A DNA stretch of 64,000 nucleotides from Phycisphaerales bacterium (lineage in GTDB: Bacteria > Planctomycetota > Phycisphaerae > Phycisphaerales > UBA1924). The notes beneath the pieces were generated by a model. The model was not told the DNA's origin. It did not search any database and saw nothing but the letters and a program-made list of their open reading frames with translations. The DNA lies in NCBI GenBank assembly GCA_028279375.1, contig JANQNW010000008.1:1-64000 (forward strand), given 5' to 3'. This document shows, piece by piece, positions 12,393 to 20,916 of the stretch. The position numbers were made by a program, and so were the translations under genes. The stretch's first letter is position 1, and the number at the start of each line of letters is the position of its first letter.

Positions 12393-12863
12393 ATGGCTGA
12401 CGCAACCACCAACGCATACCTGCAGAGCAAAGTCATGTCCGCCTCCCCGGCGGAACTCAGGCTTATGCTCATTGACGGCGCCATCAAGTTCGCAAGACTC
12501 GGACGCGAAGGCCTCGCCAACAAGGACTACGAGCAGGTCTACAACGGACTCTCCCAGGCGAAGAGCATCATTCTCGAACTCATCAACGGCATGCGCCCTG
12601 AGATCGATCCCGAACTCTGCAACAGACTCTCCGGCCTTTACACCTACATGTACCGTCGCCTCCTCGACGCCAGCCTCGAGAAGGAACCCGAGATCTGCGA
12701 CGAGGTGATCTCCCTCCTCGAGTACGACCGCGAAACGTGGATCATGCTCATGGAGAAGCTCGCCGAGGAAGAGAAGGGCGCCGGCGCTCAGCAGGCGAAC
12801 ACGCCCCAGGCGACCGCTTCGGAGTCCACCGAGCCCCGCCCGACGATCTGCCTCGAAGGCTGA
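12393..12863 (+). CDS. fliS: Flagellar export chaperone FliS
   Basis: FliS binds the C-terminus of flagellin in the cytoplasm, blocks early polymerisation and aids its export. The 156-residue protein starts ATTNAYLQSKVMSASPAELR, which matches the YxxxxVxTASPxxLI pattern of the family. It continues with the conserved helices LMLIDGAIKFARLGREGL, NGLSQAKSIILEL and LYTYMYRRLLDA. The last ~30 residues (Ala/Gln/Thr/Pro-rich) are a low-complexity tail not seen in short FliS proteins. The gene begins 71 nt after fliD. The ribosome site before it is weak. Assignment is firm from length, motif and context. Confidence 0.92.
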   Translation: MADATTNAYLQSKVMSASPAELRLMLIDGAIKFARLGREGLANKDYEQVYNGLSQAKSIILELINGMRPEIDPELCNRLSGLYTYMYRRLLDASLEKEPEICDEVISLLEYDRETWIMLMEKLAEEEKGAGAQQANTPQATASESTEPRPTICLEG

Positions 12864-12977
12864 TCCGCCCCTCCGACCCCCACAGATCCTGCGAAACACG
12901 CGTTTACGTCCGGGAATCGCCGCGCACCGCCGACTCGATGGAGAGCCGCATGCGGCGCGGCCGATGAATCCAGCATC

Positions 12978-13265
12978 ATGGATCCCATCAGCACCTCCAT
13001 CGCGTCATCGGTGGCCGGCGCCAAGCAGTCAGAGAACGCCCAGGCCCGCGAGTCCAAGCGCGCTGAATCGCCCTCCAAGCGTTTCCGCCAGCTCCTCGAC
13101 AACGTCGAACTCACCGTCGAGGAGACCGAACAGGCGGACGCTGTGCGCAGCGCGAAGGGAAACGCTGATGAGGAGTCTCACGAAGATCGCCAGGAGCATG
13201 GCCACTACGACGCGCAGGGGCTGATGCGCCCAACCGATCCCGGCACGCTCGATCTCAACGGCTAA
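12978..13265 (+). CDS. Small hypothetical protein at the end of the flagellar block
   Basis: A 95-residue, highly charged soluble protein with no signal or membrane segment. It begins MDPISTSIASSVAGAKQSEN, continues with a basic helix (RAESPSKRFRQLLDNVELTV), then a very acidic and histidine-rich middle (NADEESHEDRQEHGHYDAQG) and ends PGTLDLNG. The N-terminal MDPI...ASSVAG start followed by a charged helix and a final 'DLNG'-type end reminds me of small proteins near flagellar genes of planctomycetes, but I cannot name the family. It lies 114 nt after fliS on the same strand. Function unknown; a flagellar role is inferred only from position. Confidence 0.6.
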   Translation: MDPISTSIASSVAGAKQSENAQARESKRAESPSKRFRQLLDNVELTVEETEQADAVRSAKGNADEESHEDRQEHGHYDAQGLMRPTDPGTLDLNG

Positions 13266-13382
13266 AGATCGAGGACTCGCCCAGAGTCATCGCGAGCGCA
13301 CAACGCGCGATTAACGAGCTGCATTCCGGCCGACCATTCGAGGCGGCGCCAGGCGGCCGGTCGTTGAACGGTGAGGCGCTCC

Positions 13383-14843
13383 TCAACTGGAATCTTCGAC
13401 TCTGTCATTCGACTCGAGCGCGCCAACGAGCACCGTCGGGATGTTTGCTATGAGTACGACGACACCCAGGAAGCCCAGACAGAACGTCACCGGATCAATA
13501 CCCAGTGGGATGAGGTTCTTGGTTTCCAGCCAGGGCTTCGAGAGGACGATCAGCAAGACTAGTGAAAGGCCGAGACCGGACACGCCTTCGTTGATGGACT
13601 CGATAGTCGCGCGATGGCGCTCGGACTCTGCGTTGATCTCTTCATGGATCCAGGCCATCACAATCGGCTTGCCTAGTTCCTGACCGAATCGGCTGACGGC
13701 CAATGCGAGTGCAAGAACCAGGGTCGCTCCAACTCCAGTTTCATCTCGCAGCATGAATAGCACGAACATCGGAAGACCAATTATCACCTGCGCGCCCAGG
13801 AACGCCCGGTTTCGCCGATCGTCTTGATCGGAGCTCGGTATGCGCGCCGCGTATTCACTTCCTGCGACTCGAAACAGGATGAGTGCCAGCCACGCGAGGC
13901 TCAGGAGCGCCGTCTCCTGGGCTTCTGGAGCGGCGACTTTGATAGGCAACTGCCAGAAATACGCGATCGTGAGACCAAGTGTCCAGAAGATGAGATGAAC
14001 AATCAGGATCATCAGGAGTCGACGACTGCGGAGAATGCACCCGAGGGACTCCATGAATTGCCTGAAGATATCGCGTGCCAGCATGAATGAGATGAGACAA
14101 AGGAGTGAATGAACACAAGCAGCAAGCGTCTCCGAGAGGCAGGAGAGTAAGCCGATTTCTTGCTCTTCATCTTCCTGATCGGACGAGAGCCAGAGAGACG
14201 ACAACGCTGTGCAAAGAGCGCACGCAACTGTCCCCACAGCGAATGGGATCCAGAGCGAGAGGTCCCGGAGCGCGACAACTAAGACTCCGATTACGAGCCA
14301 TGTCAGGTTCGTAATGAGGCGTCGACGCGCCATGAACTTCGTCAGACTTCCGACGTACCCTGCGCGCCGCACCGATACGACGAACCAGCTATTGAGTGAA
14401 CCACTTTGTAAGGCGGTTCCCCATGCTAAGAAGATTTCGCCGATCGAAAGAAGTATCAGGAATGTTGTGTTGCTTTCGAGCTGAGATTCACCCATGAACA
14501 CTGCGATGGCGGTGTACGTGAGAAGCTGAAGCAGGAGGAACACAGCGCCTGCTCGTACCGCCAGGTGGTGACCACGGCGGTCGGAGATGACCCCAGCTGG
14601 AATCTCAAGGAATGCCTCAAGCAGCATGCTCCCGGCCAGGACAGCGAAGATGCTCGTGGGGATCTTCCAACTACCGTCGCTTGCCGCGCTCTCGAACTGT
14701 TGGCCAACCAGTGCCACGAATGACAGCAAGTAGGCGATATAGCCTGCGCTGATGAGCGCGCTGATGACCAGATACGTCGTGAATACGTACCGTTGTCGAG
14801 CTTTCTCGAGGAGGGCGAGTGATTCATCGATGGGATTGGACAT
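13383..14843 (-). CDS. MFS-like transporter
   Basis: A 486-residue integral membrane protein with about 12 hydrophobic segments. After the first helix it has the loop LEIPAGVISDRRGHHLAVR, a good match to the MFS motif A region (G-x3-D-R-x-G-R/H). A central acidic loop near residue 225 (SSDQEDEEQEIG) divides two six-helix halves, as in the major facilitator superfamily. I cannot infer a substrate. Codons are less GC-biased than in flanking genes, with many A/T third positions, which may mark transfer. It is followed upstream on the same strand by a small membrane protein, 86 nt away. It converges on the flagellar block. Confidence 0.72.
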   Translation of the reverse strand: MSNPIDESLALLEKARQRYVFTTYLVISALISAGYIAYLLSFVALVGQQFESAASDGSWKIPTSIFAVLAGSMLLEAFLEIPAGVISDRRGHHLAVRAGAVFLLLQLLTYTAIAVFMGESQLESNTTFLILLSIGEIFLAWGTALQSGSLNSWFVVSVRRAGYVGSLTKFMARRRLITNLTWLVIGVLVVALRDLSLWIPFAVGTVACALCTALSSLWLSSDQEDEEQEIGLLSCLSETLAACVHSLLCLISFMLARDIFRQFMESLGCILRSRRLLMILIVHLIFWTLGLTIAYFWQLPIKVAAPEAQETALLSLAWLALILFRVAGSEYAARIPSSDQDDRRNRAFLGAQVIIGLPMFVLFMLRDETGVGATLVLALALAVSRFGQELGKPIVMAWIHEEINAESERHRATIESINEGVSGLGLSLVLLIVLSKPWLETKNLIPLGIDPVTFCLGFLGVVVLIANIPTVLVGALESNDRVEDSS

Positions 14844-14929
14844 GCGGATTCAACGCCGGACAGCTGCATCGCTCTTCCGAGAACTCGAGATCGGGATCCG
14901 GGTTCGTGGATTTGTGGCAGCGAGCGCTC

Positions 14930-15229
14930 TCAGTCTCCTTCTGCCTCGCAACTCGAGTGCTTCTGCATCTCAAGCCGCTCGACTTCCCTTAACTGCTTCT
15001 CCCAGTTTCGATTCACAAGATCTACAAGTTTCCAGGCCCCAGCTGTCGCCGCTGCCGATGTCAGGAACTGCAGAAATGACATGGCGTGTTGCAACCACTG
15101 AGAGTCTGCAGACTGGATTGCCGACCGAATGGAGAAGGCGAACCAGACCGCAAACACGATCGTCGCGAACACTGTGACAATGAGCGCTCCGATACAGGCC
15201 CGGAGACTCCTGCGAAAGAAGCGCTCCAT
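14930..15229 (-). CDS. Small membrane protein, unknown
   Basis: A 99-residue protein from ATG 15229 (the frame remains open 14 codons further upstream). It has a basic N-terminus (MERFFRRSLR), one clear membrane helix (ACIGALIVTVFATIVFAVWF) and a second weaker hydrophobic stretch (FLQFLTSAAATAGAWKLV), then a charged helical tail rich in Glu and Arg (REVERLEMQKHSSCEAE). It lies upstream of and in the same direction as the MFS-like gene and shares its less biased codon use. No family recognised. The region 15230-15419 holds no gene I can support. Confidence 0.5.
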   Translation of the reverse strand: MERFFRRSLRACIGALIVTVFATIVFAVWFAFSIRSAIQSADSQWLQHAMSFLQFLTSAAATAGAWKLVDLVNRNWEKQLREVERLEMQKHSSCEAEGD

Positions 15230-15419
15230 GTTCAGACGCGCGTCGCGGATGATTCTGCACTCTGTACACACACCGATCCCCTGACTGAAGACGAAATCAG
15301 GGCCTCAGAGTGCGACCCTCAGAGAGAGAGCAATGTGCTCAGGCTCGCGATCCGTCCAGAGGTGGTGAGTGAAACAGTCCGACGACGCCGGTGCAAGGCC
15401 CCTCCCCTGCCCAGGGGGG

Positions 15420-16172
15420 TCAGGGCGTCCGGCACACCGAGTGATCCAGATACCACCGCAGCGCGCCCGCCAGCGGCGCCAGTGACTGCGCCGGATGCGT
15501 CGCGCCGCCGCCGGAAGTCAGGCGCAACCGCGCCGTCTCGCCGGAAGCGAGCACGGCGATCATGCGAGAGGCGTTGACGAAAGACTCCGTCATCCGCACC
15601 GCAGACCCCGCCTCGTGCACGATCAGTTGCGTCAGCTGACTCTCCTGCCGCGCATCGCCGTTGGCGCCCACAGCGCCCTCATCCGTCACGCTCAACACGA
15701 CACAGTCAAGACGATCGTGCCCCTTCTCGCGCCAGCTCAGCGCCTCGCGCAGCTCGCGCTCGTACGCCAGATGCGCATCGCGATCATCGATCGGCGTCGG
15801 ATGCAGATTCGATTTTGGAATCCCGGAATGCTCGCCGAGTATCTCCTCGATCTCATGGAATCGACGACGCTCCGAAGCGTCATCGCCATGCGCATCCTCG
15901 ACCATCCACACATGCGTCCGCTTCCACGGAAGATCCCGAAACTTCGGATCGACCATCAGCTGCATGTACAGCGGCGTCAGCGAGGGATCGCCCGACAGCG
16001 CCAGGTGGAAGTCGCCAAATGACCGCGTGCAATTCAGCGAGTGGATGTAGATGTCCGCGCACATGGCGTCGAACACATCTTCAACCGCAGGACGAATGAT
16101 CGTCTCACCCGGAAGCTCCGGCGCCACCGGCTCCGGCGAGAGGTCATACGGATTGCCTGATTCGCCGCTCAT
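15420..16172 (-). CDS. 6-phosphogluconolactonase-like protein, active-site motif degenerate
   Basis: A 250-residue protein of the glucosamine-6-phosphate isomerase/6-phosphogluconolactonase fold. FGDFHLALSGDPSLTPLYMQL corresponds to the sugar-phosphate loop, DLPWKRTHVWMVEDAHGDD to the strand that normally carries DERxVP, and SNLHPTPIDD plus AYERELREAL to the following helices. RMTESFVNASRMIAVLASGE matches the RITL...L...V..GE region. What is missing is the DGHxASLFP box: the place reads SVTDEGAVGANGD, with no histidine. The serine-asparagine of the DERxVPxxxxxSN box is also changed. It may be a divergent or inactive member. The start ATG overlaps the dus stop (ATGA), so the two are coupled. 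A 5-bp GC hairpin lies just past the stop. Confidence 0.7.
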   Translation of the reverse strand: MSGESGNPYDLSPEPVAPELPGETIIRPAVEDVFDAMCADIYIHSLNCTRSFGDFHLALSGDPSLTPLYMQLMVDPKFRDLPWKRTHVWMVEDAHGDDASERRRFHEIEEILGEHSGIPKSNLHPTPIDDRDAHLAYERELREALSWREKGHDRLDCVVLSVTDEGAVGANGDARQESQLTQLIVHEAGSAVRMTESFVNASRMIAVLASGETARLRLTSGGGATHPAQSLAPLAGALRWYLDHSVCRTP

Positions 16173-17239
16173 GCGCTCGCTCCCGCAAGCGCACTGCCGT
16201 TCCGATGTTCCGCCGGATCGCGTCCCGGCATGAATCGCAGGCCGCCGGCGAGAAACTCGTCCAGCGCGCGGTGCACATCGCCGGGAGTCTCCGCCAGACG
16301 CAGCGCCTCCTTCAGAGGTTTGCAAGGCCCGAGCCGCTTGCTGAACCACGAGATGCGCCGCTGAACATGCGCCATCGCGTATCGCTGTGTCCGAAACTCC
16401 AGCATCAACTCAAAATATCGCCTGATCAGCGCAATCTTCTCCTCTTGCGTCGGCTCCGCAGGAACGCCCCCCGTCGTCTGCAGCGCCCAGCAGTCACGCA
16501 GCAACCACGGCGCCGAGAACGACCCGCGCCCGATCATCACGCCCGCGCACCCCGTGCGCTCCAGCATCTCGATCGCCTTCTCAGGCGTCGTTACATCCCC
16601 GTTGCCGATCACCGGAATCCGATCGACCGCGCTGACGACTTCCGCGATCCCCGTGTGACGCACCTGCCCTCGAAAGCGCTGTTCCGTCGTTCGCCCGTGC
16701 ACCGTCACCATCGCGATGCCGACCTGCTCCAACGAGCGCGCCAGGCTCGGCGCGACAAGTCGTTCGTCATCCCAGCCCAGGCGCACCTTCGCCGTCACCG
16801 GAATCCGCCCGCCACTCGCGTTCGAAACCGTCTCAACGAGCGCCGCAGCCATACGCGTCGTGCCCTCTGGATCACACAGCAGCTTCGACCCGCCATCCTT
16901 CTTCGTGATCTTGTCAACCGGACATCCCATGTTGATGTCGATCGTGTCCGCCCCGTGATCGATCGCCCACAGCGCTGCCTCGCACAGAAGCTCAGTCTGG
17001 CATCCATAGAGCTGCATGCCGATCGGGGAGTCCGCGTCATTCGTGCGCGCCAGATCCAGCGACTGCGCCGTCCCGCGCAGCAGCCCGTGCGGGCTCAGCA
17101 GATCGGTGTACGCGACACCGACGCCGCCGCACGAGCGCGCAATCATCCGGAACGCGAGGTCGCAGTAGTTCGCCACCGGCGCCAGCAGCATGTTGCTCGA
17201 GAGATCGAGCGATCCGATTGAAAGCGGAACACCAATCAT
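16169..17239 (-). CDS. dus: tRNA-dihydrouridine synthase
   Basis: Dus enzymes are FMN-dependent and reduce uridine to dihydrouridine in tRNA loops. The 356-residue protein has the TIM-barrel landmarks in order: LAPVANYCDLAFRMIA (FMN phosphate side), PIGMQLYG, the catalytic-cysteine box DINMGCPVDKITKKDGGSKL, PVTAKVRLGWDD, VTVHGRTTEQRFRG, PVIGNGDV and GVMIGRGSFSAPWLL. The set resembles the DusB group. The frame is open upstream of the chosen ATG at 17239 into the beta-helix gene; this ATG gives the usual N-terminus and lies 38 nt after that gene's stop. It overlaps the downstream lactonase-like gene by 4 nt. Confidence 0.93.
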   Translation of the reverse strand: MIGVPLSIGSLDLSSNMLLAPVANYCDLAFRMIARSCGGVGVAYTDLLSPHGLLRGTAQSLDLARTNDADSPIGMQLYGCQTELLCEAALWAIDHGADTIDINMGCPVDKITKKDGGSKLLCDPEGTTRMAAALVETVSNASGGRIPVTAKVRLGWDDERLVAPSLARSLEQVGIAMVTVHGRTTEQRFRGQVRHTGIAEVVSAVDRIPVIGNGDVTTPEKAIEMLERTGCAGVMIGRGSFSAPWLLRDCWALQTTGGVPAEPTQEEKIALIRRYFELMLEFRTQRYAMAHVQRRISWFSKRLGPCKPLKEALRLAETPGDVHRALDEFLAGGLRFMPGRDPAEHRNGSALAGASA

Positions 17240-17277
17240 CAGATTGCCATGATAGGGGGCCAACGATGCGCCGCCCT

Positions 17278-19341
17278 CTAGCTGCACGAGCCCCATGCGC
17301 TCAGCAGAATCGCGAGATCCCCGGCGCCGACCCCGCCGCCATCCAGATCCGCCACAGCCTCCGACTCGCCCCAGAAACCCAGCAGCGTCGCGATGTCCAC
17401 CGCATCGACATCCCCGTCCCCATCCAGGTCCTCGGCGCACGTCGGCGGCCCCTCGATGTCAGCCGCCGCCTCATACGCCCCAATGTCAGGCGTCGCCTGC
17501 CCATCAAGCGCCGTCCCCGAATCCGCATAGGAGACCGCGTCAATACGCCGATCGCCGGCGTCCAGATCCCGTGGCAAACGCTCCAGATCATCCCCGTCGC
17601 CATCGACGTCGAGCGCATCAGTCGGCAGAAGCGTGTCGCTCCCAGCGTCGATCGCGCTCGACCCAATGCCCAGTCGATAGTTGAGCGCGCCGGCGTCGGC
17701 GAACTGCGGGTCTCCATCTCGATTGCCCAAGCCCGGCGTCGATCCCGGCAGCGCCTGCACGACGCTGTAAGAAAACCCGAGCATCGCGCCGCGCGCCTGA
17801 TCTTCGAAGACGCCTTCGCTTGGCGTCGCGCTGTTGCCCCACAGGATCGTGTTGTCGAGTTGCGCCGCGCTCTCATCCTCGAGCAGCAAACCGCCGCCAC
17901 CGCCGACGCCAAAGCGGTACGACGCCTGATTCTCCGCGATCGTGCAGGCGCTGAACGTCGCGCTCGCGCTCCCGCTCATGAAGACCGCGCCGCCGCCGCC
18001 CGTGTTCACGCCTGTCGCGACATTCTGCGCAATCAGGCAGCCCGAAATCTGCGCGACGCTCGAGCCCGAGATGCGCACCCCTGCCCCCGGATCATCGCTC
18101 ACATTCCGCACGATCACGCACGACGCCATCTCAAAGAGCGTGTCGCTCCCCGTGAAAACACCGCCGCCATTGCCGTCGAACACGCACCGGAGCGCGCTCG
18201 TCTCACTCTGCCCGCTCGTCAGCGCCCGACCGCCATTGCCCTCGAAGCGGCAGTCGCGAATCGCGCCGCTCGCCGTCCCGATCTCGACGCCCGCTCCCTC
18301 GTTTCCGATGAACGCACACCGGTCGATCTCGGCATGACTCCCCAGCGACGCGATCAGCACATCCGATTCATTCCCCGCGAACGTCGAGTCCTCGATCACA
18401 AGCGCCGTGCGCTGGCTCACGATGCAACTGAACCCCGTCACATTCAGCGTCTCATTCTCCTTGAGACTGCAGTCGCGAATCGTCAGCGTCGAGTCATCAT
18501 CTGTAAACGCGACGCCCCCAGCGCCTGCGCGATTCCGCTCGAACACACTCGATGCGATCTCGATTTCCGCCTCGCTCGCGCGCACGCACCCGCCGAGCCG
18601 ACCCTCGTTCTCGACAAACAACGAATCACGTGTCACGAGCGCGCCGCGATCGAGATTCACCGCGCCGCCCTCACCCGTCTCGAGCGCGCGATTCGCAGCA
18701 AACGTGCATCTTTGCAATGCAACATCACCCGTCAGGACATCGATCCCTCCGCCATCCGCTGTCGAAACATTCCCCGCGAAGACGCAATCCACCGCGTCGA
18801 CGCTGCCGCCGAGCCCGGCGAGACCACCCCCTTCATTCGACTCGTTCAGGCTGACCACACACTTCACGAGCGACACAGTCCCTCCGAAGACGAACACCCC
18901 GCCCCCGGAAAGCCCCGAGCAATTGCGAATGATGCAGTTCTCGAGCGTCGGCGACGCCCCGAAACACATCACACCGCCGCCATTTGAATCCGGAAACGCC
19001 GCGCCGCTCGCAGTCCCACTGCGAATCATCACGCCGCGCACGATCGAGTCGGCGCCCTCGCCATTCCGGAAGACGAATCCCCGATCCATTCCTTGACAGT
19101 CGATGACGCACGTCGTCGGATCCTGCGAGACGGACTCAATGGTGATCGCCCTGCCTCCGAAATCGATGCCGCGATTCCCCGGCCCCGCATACAACGCCGC
19201 CGTCAGCAGCACGACGTCCCCGTCGACCGCCGCATCGACGCCCGCCTGGATCGTCGGCGCATCGCCCGGAACCTTGATCGTCTTCGCATGCGCAGAAGGC
19301 GACACGAGAAACACAATCGTGATGAGACACAGAACTCTCAT
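17278..19341 (-). CDS. Secreted parallel beta-helix protein with C-terminal dockerin-like domain
   Basis: A 687-residue exported protein. Residues 1-19 are a signal peptide ending in SAHA. The mature start IKVPGDAPTIQAGVDAAVDG is the usual entry strand of right-handed beta-helix proteins of the pectate-lyase fold. Then come about 15 coils with repeated patterns such as SPTLENCIIRNCSGLSGGGV and ALQRCTFAANRALETGEGGA; G-G-G-[VI] and C-x-[IFV]-x-x-N recur. A DTLLPTDALDVDGDGDD segment precedes the tail, which has two calcium-loop-like repeats, DLDGDGDVDAVDIATLLGFW and DLDGGGVGAGDLAILLSAWG, ending in SCS. The tail is the GC-type dockerin-like module of Phycisphaerae. The ligand of the beta-helix is unknown. 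Confidence 0.85.
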   Translation of the reverse strand: MRVLCLITIVFLVSPSAHAKTIKVPGDAPTIQAGVDAAVDGDVVLLTAALYAGPGNRGIDFGGRAITIESVSQDPTTCVIDCQGMDRGFVFRNGEGADSIVRGVMIRSGTASGAAFPDSNGGGVMCFGASPTLENCIIRNCSGLSGGGVFVFGGTVSLVKCVVSLNESNEGGGLAGLGGSVDAVDCVFAGNVSTADGGGIDVLTGDVALQRCTFAANRALETGEGGAVNLDRGALVTRDSLFVENEGRLGGCVRASEAEIEIASSVFERNRAGAGGVAFTDDDSTLTIRDCSLKENETLNVTGFSCIVSQRTALVIEDSTFAGNESDVLIASLGSHAEIDRCAFIGNEGAGVEIGTASGAIRDCRFEGNGGRALTSGQSETSALRCVFDGNGGGVFTGSDTLFEMASCVIVRNVSDDPGAGVRISGSSVAQISGCLIAQNVATGVNTGGGGAVFMSGSASATFSACTIAENQASYRFGVGGGGGLLLEDESAAQLDNTILWGNSATPSEGVFEDQARGAMLGFSYSVVQALPGSTPGLGNRDGDPQFADAGALNYRLGIGSSAIDAGSDTLLPTDALDVDGDGDDLERLPRDLDAGDRRIDAVSYADSGTALDGQATPDIGAYEAAADIEGPPTCAEDLDGDGDVDAVDIATLLGFWGESEAVADLDGGGVGAGDLAILLSAWGSCS

Positions 19342-19406
19342 TGGAAAACGCGGCCACCCTCCATCTGCAAAGGGTAGCCGCGTCGTTCCTTCTCAGATCA
19401 AACCAA

Positions 19407-20234
19407 TCAGCTCGAAGCCGGCGCCGCCGCGCGAGGCACGATCGCATCCAGCATCGCGTCCATCCGCGACTCCAGAGCCTTCATCTCCGTCTCCGGAAGT
19501 TCATACGTCGAGAGCCACAGGTGCAGATCGTTCAGCTCGCCGCCGTCGCACGGGTGATCCGCACGCACGCGCAGGTACGCGTCATTCAGGTTCGTGATCA
19601 CCGCCGCGAAATCCTGCGGCGAGTTGTGAATCACGACCCGTCCCTCCAGCGGATCGCCCGAAGCCATCGTCCACTTAAACGTGTCGCCCGGCTTCAGACC
19701 CGCGACGCTGCCGCCCTCTCCACAGATGCCCTTCGGACCCATGATCTTCTCCCACGCCTCCGGGATCGGGAACGTCAGCTTCCGCAGCGACTGGATCACG
19801 AACCGCTTCTTGCCGGCGAAACGCTCGAGATAATGCTTCAGCCCGTATCCCTCGAACTGCCACCCGCGCGTCACGCTGTCATACATCGCGTCCCACGCCG
19901 CGTCCTTCGTGAACCCCGAGCTCACGATGCGCACGCGCGTCTCGCCGTCGCCCTTCGCTTCGAGATAGAACTCATCCAGCATCTTCGTCGGGCCGGCCAT
20001 CCACGCCGACTTCAGGTGATTCGGCGGATCCCAGATCTCGATCGTCGCCTCGCCCTCGATCTCAGAGCCCCAGCTGTAGAAGATCGACCCACCCGGCCCC
20101 GGCTTCACCTTCGCGAAGATCGGGAACCAGTTCATCAGCCCCTCTTCCGTGCTGACCGCCTCCCACACGTCCTCGATCGGCGCCTTCACATCGAACTCGC
20201 TCACGATCGGTTCCCGCAGTTCTGAATCGCTCAT
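19407..20234 (-). CDS. SRPBCC/AHSA1-like protein
   Basis: A 275-residue soluble protein. The first ~145 residues follow the START/SRPBCC (Bet v1-like) pattern of the AHSA1 group: SEFDVKAPIEDVWEAVSTEE at the start, NWFPIFAKVKPGPGGSIFYS, then EATIEIWDPPNHLKSAW, and a late helix ending in GWQFEGYGLKHYLERF. The second half (GKKRFVIQSLRKLTFPIPEA onward) looks like a further, weaker copy of the same fold. Such proteins bind hydrophobic ligands or act as co-chaperones; the ligand here is unknown. It is 37 nt downstream of an ArsR-type regulator on the same strand, a common pairing, so the regulator probably controls it. Confidence 0.78.
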   Translation of the reverse strand: MSDSELREPIVSEFDVKAPIEDVWEAVSTEEGLMNWFPIFAKVKPGPGGSIFYSWGSEIEGEATIEIWDPPNHLKSAWMAGPTKMLDEFYLEAKGDGETRVRIVSSGFTKDAAWDAMYDSVTRGWQFEGYGLKHYLERFAGKKRFVIQSLRKLTFPIPEAWEKIMGPKGICGEGGSVAGLKPGDTFKWTMASGDPLEGRVVIHNSPQDFAAVITNLNDAYLRVRADHPCDGGELNDLHLWLSTYELPETEMKALESRMDAMLDAIVPRAAAPASS

Positions 20235-20271
20235 TGTCCTTCGCCTTTCCCGGATTCAATGCCGAATCCGA

Positions 20272-20910
20272 TCAGTTCCCCGCCTCGCGCGCTTCCCGCG
20301 CGGCCTCTTCGTCACTCTTCGTAATCGCCGGATACGAACCAATCACGAAACGGAACGTCCGTCCCTCCGGCGCTGTTTCATCGTGATGCGCAGCCGCAAG
20401 CCGCGCCGCTTCATTCGCAAGCCCCTCCGTAAACGCATTCAGCGCCTCGGCGCTCGCGAATCGAACTTCCGTCTCAAGTGTGAACGTCGGCAGCGCCATC
20501 TTCACCGAGTCGGCCCGCCGGCGCAGAATGCCGACGTCCTTCAGCACGCGCGCCGCCGTCGCCAGCAAGTAAGCGCTCGAGAACCGATCGCGAAAACGCT
20601 CAGGCTCCGCGCCCAGTCCCCCGATCGCCTCCGGACTGATCACGTACGCGCTCGCCCGCGCACGCACGATCCGCTCCGTGCAGTTGCCCTTGCGCCGCTC
20701 CTCCTGCAGATCGACAAGCCCCTCGGCTTCCAGCTCACGCAGGTGATAGTTCACCTTCTGGCGCGGCAGCTTCATCCGCCGCGCCAAACCCGCCGCCGAA
20801 TCCGGAGACTCAACCAACGCCTCGAGCATCTCCCGCCGCAGCGGATTGAGAAGCGAAGCAGCGCTCTCCGCGTCGTGCACCAGATCCAGGCTCGCAGGTA
20901 TCGCTGACAT
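20272..20910 (-). CDS. ArsR-family transcriptional regulator
   Basis: A 212-residue regulator. The winged helix-turn-helix occupies roughly the first 85 residues: ASLLNPLRREMLEALVESPD, SAAGLARRMKLPRQKVNYHL (recognition region), then RELEAEGLVDLQEERRKGN as the wing. The longer C-terminal part (YLLATAARVLKDVGILRRRA onward) is a separate alpha/beta region, more than simple ArsR sensors carry. There are no clustered cysteines, so metal sensing is unlikely. ATG 20910 is chosen over GTG 20925 because a -35/-10 pair ends 6 nt before this ATG, which fits a leaderless transcript. Neither start has a ribosome site. It forms an operon with the SRPBCC gene. Confidence 0.82.
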   Translation of the reverse strand: MSAIPASLDLVHDAESAASLLNPLRREMLEALVESPDSAAGLARRMKLPRQKVNYHLRELEAEGLVDLQEERRKGNCTERIVRARASAYVISPEAIGGLGAEPERFRDRFSSAYLLATAARVLKDVGILRRRADSVKMALPTFTLETEVRFASAEALNAFTEGLANEAARLAAAHHDETAPEGRTFRFVIGSYPAITKSDEEAAREAREAGN

Positions 20911-20916
20911 GCCCGT

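Noticed and set aside
12945..12956. Perfect 12-bp palindrome GCCGCATGCGGC before the small gene at 12978
   Set aside because: About a dozen such palindromes are expected by chance in 64 kb of GC-rich DNA.
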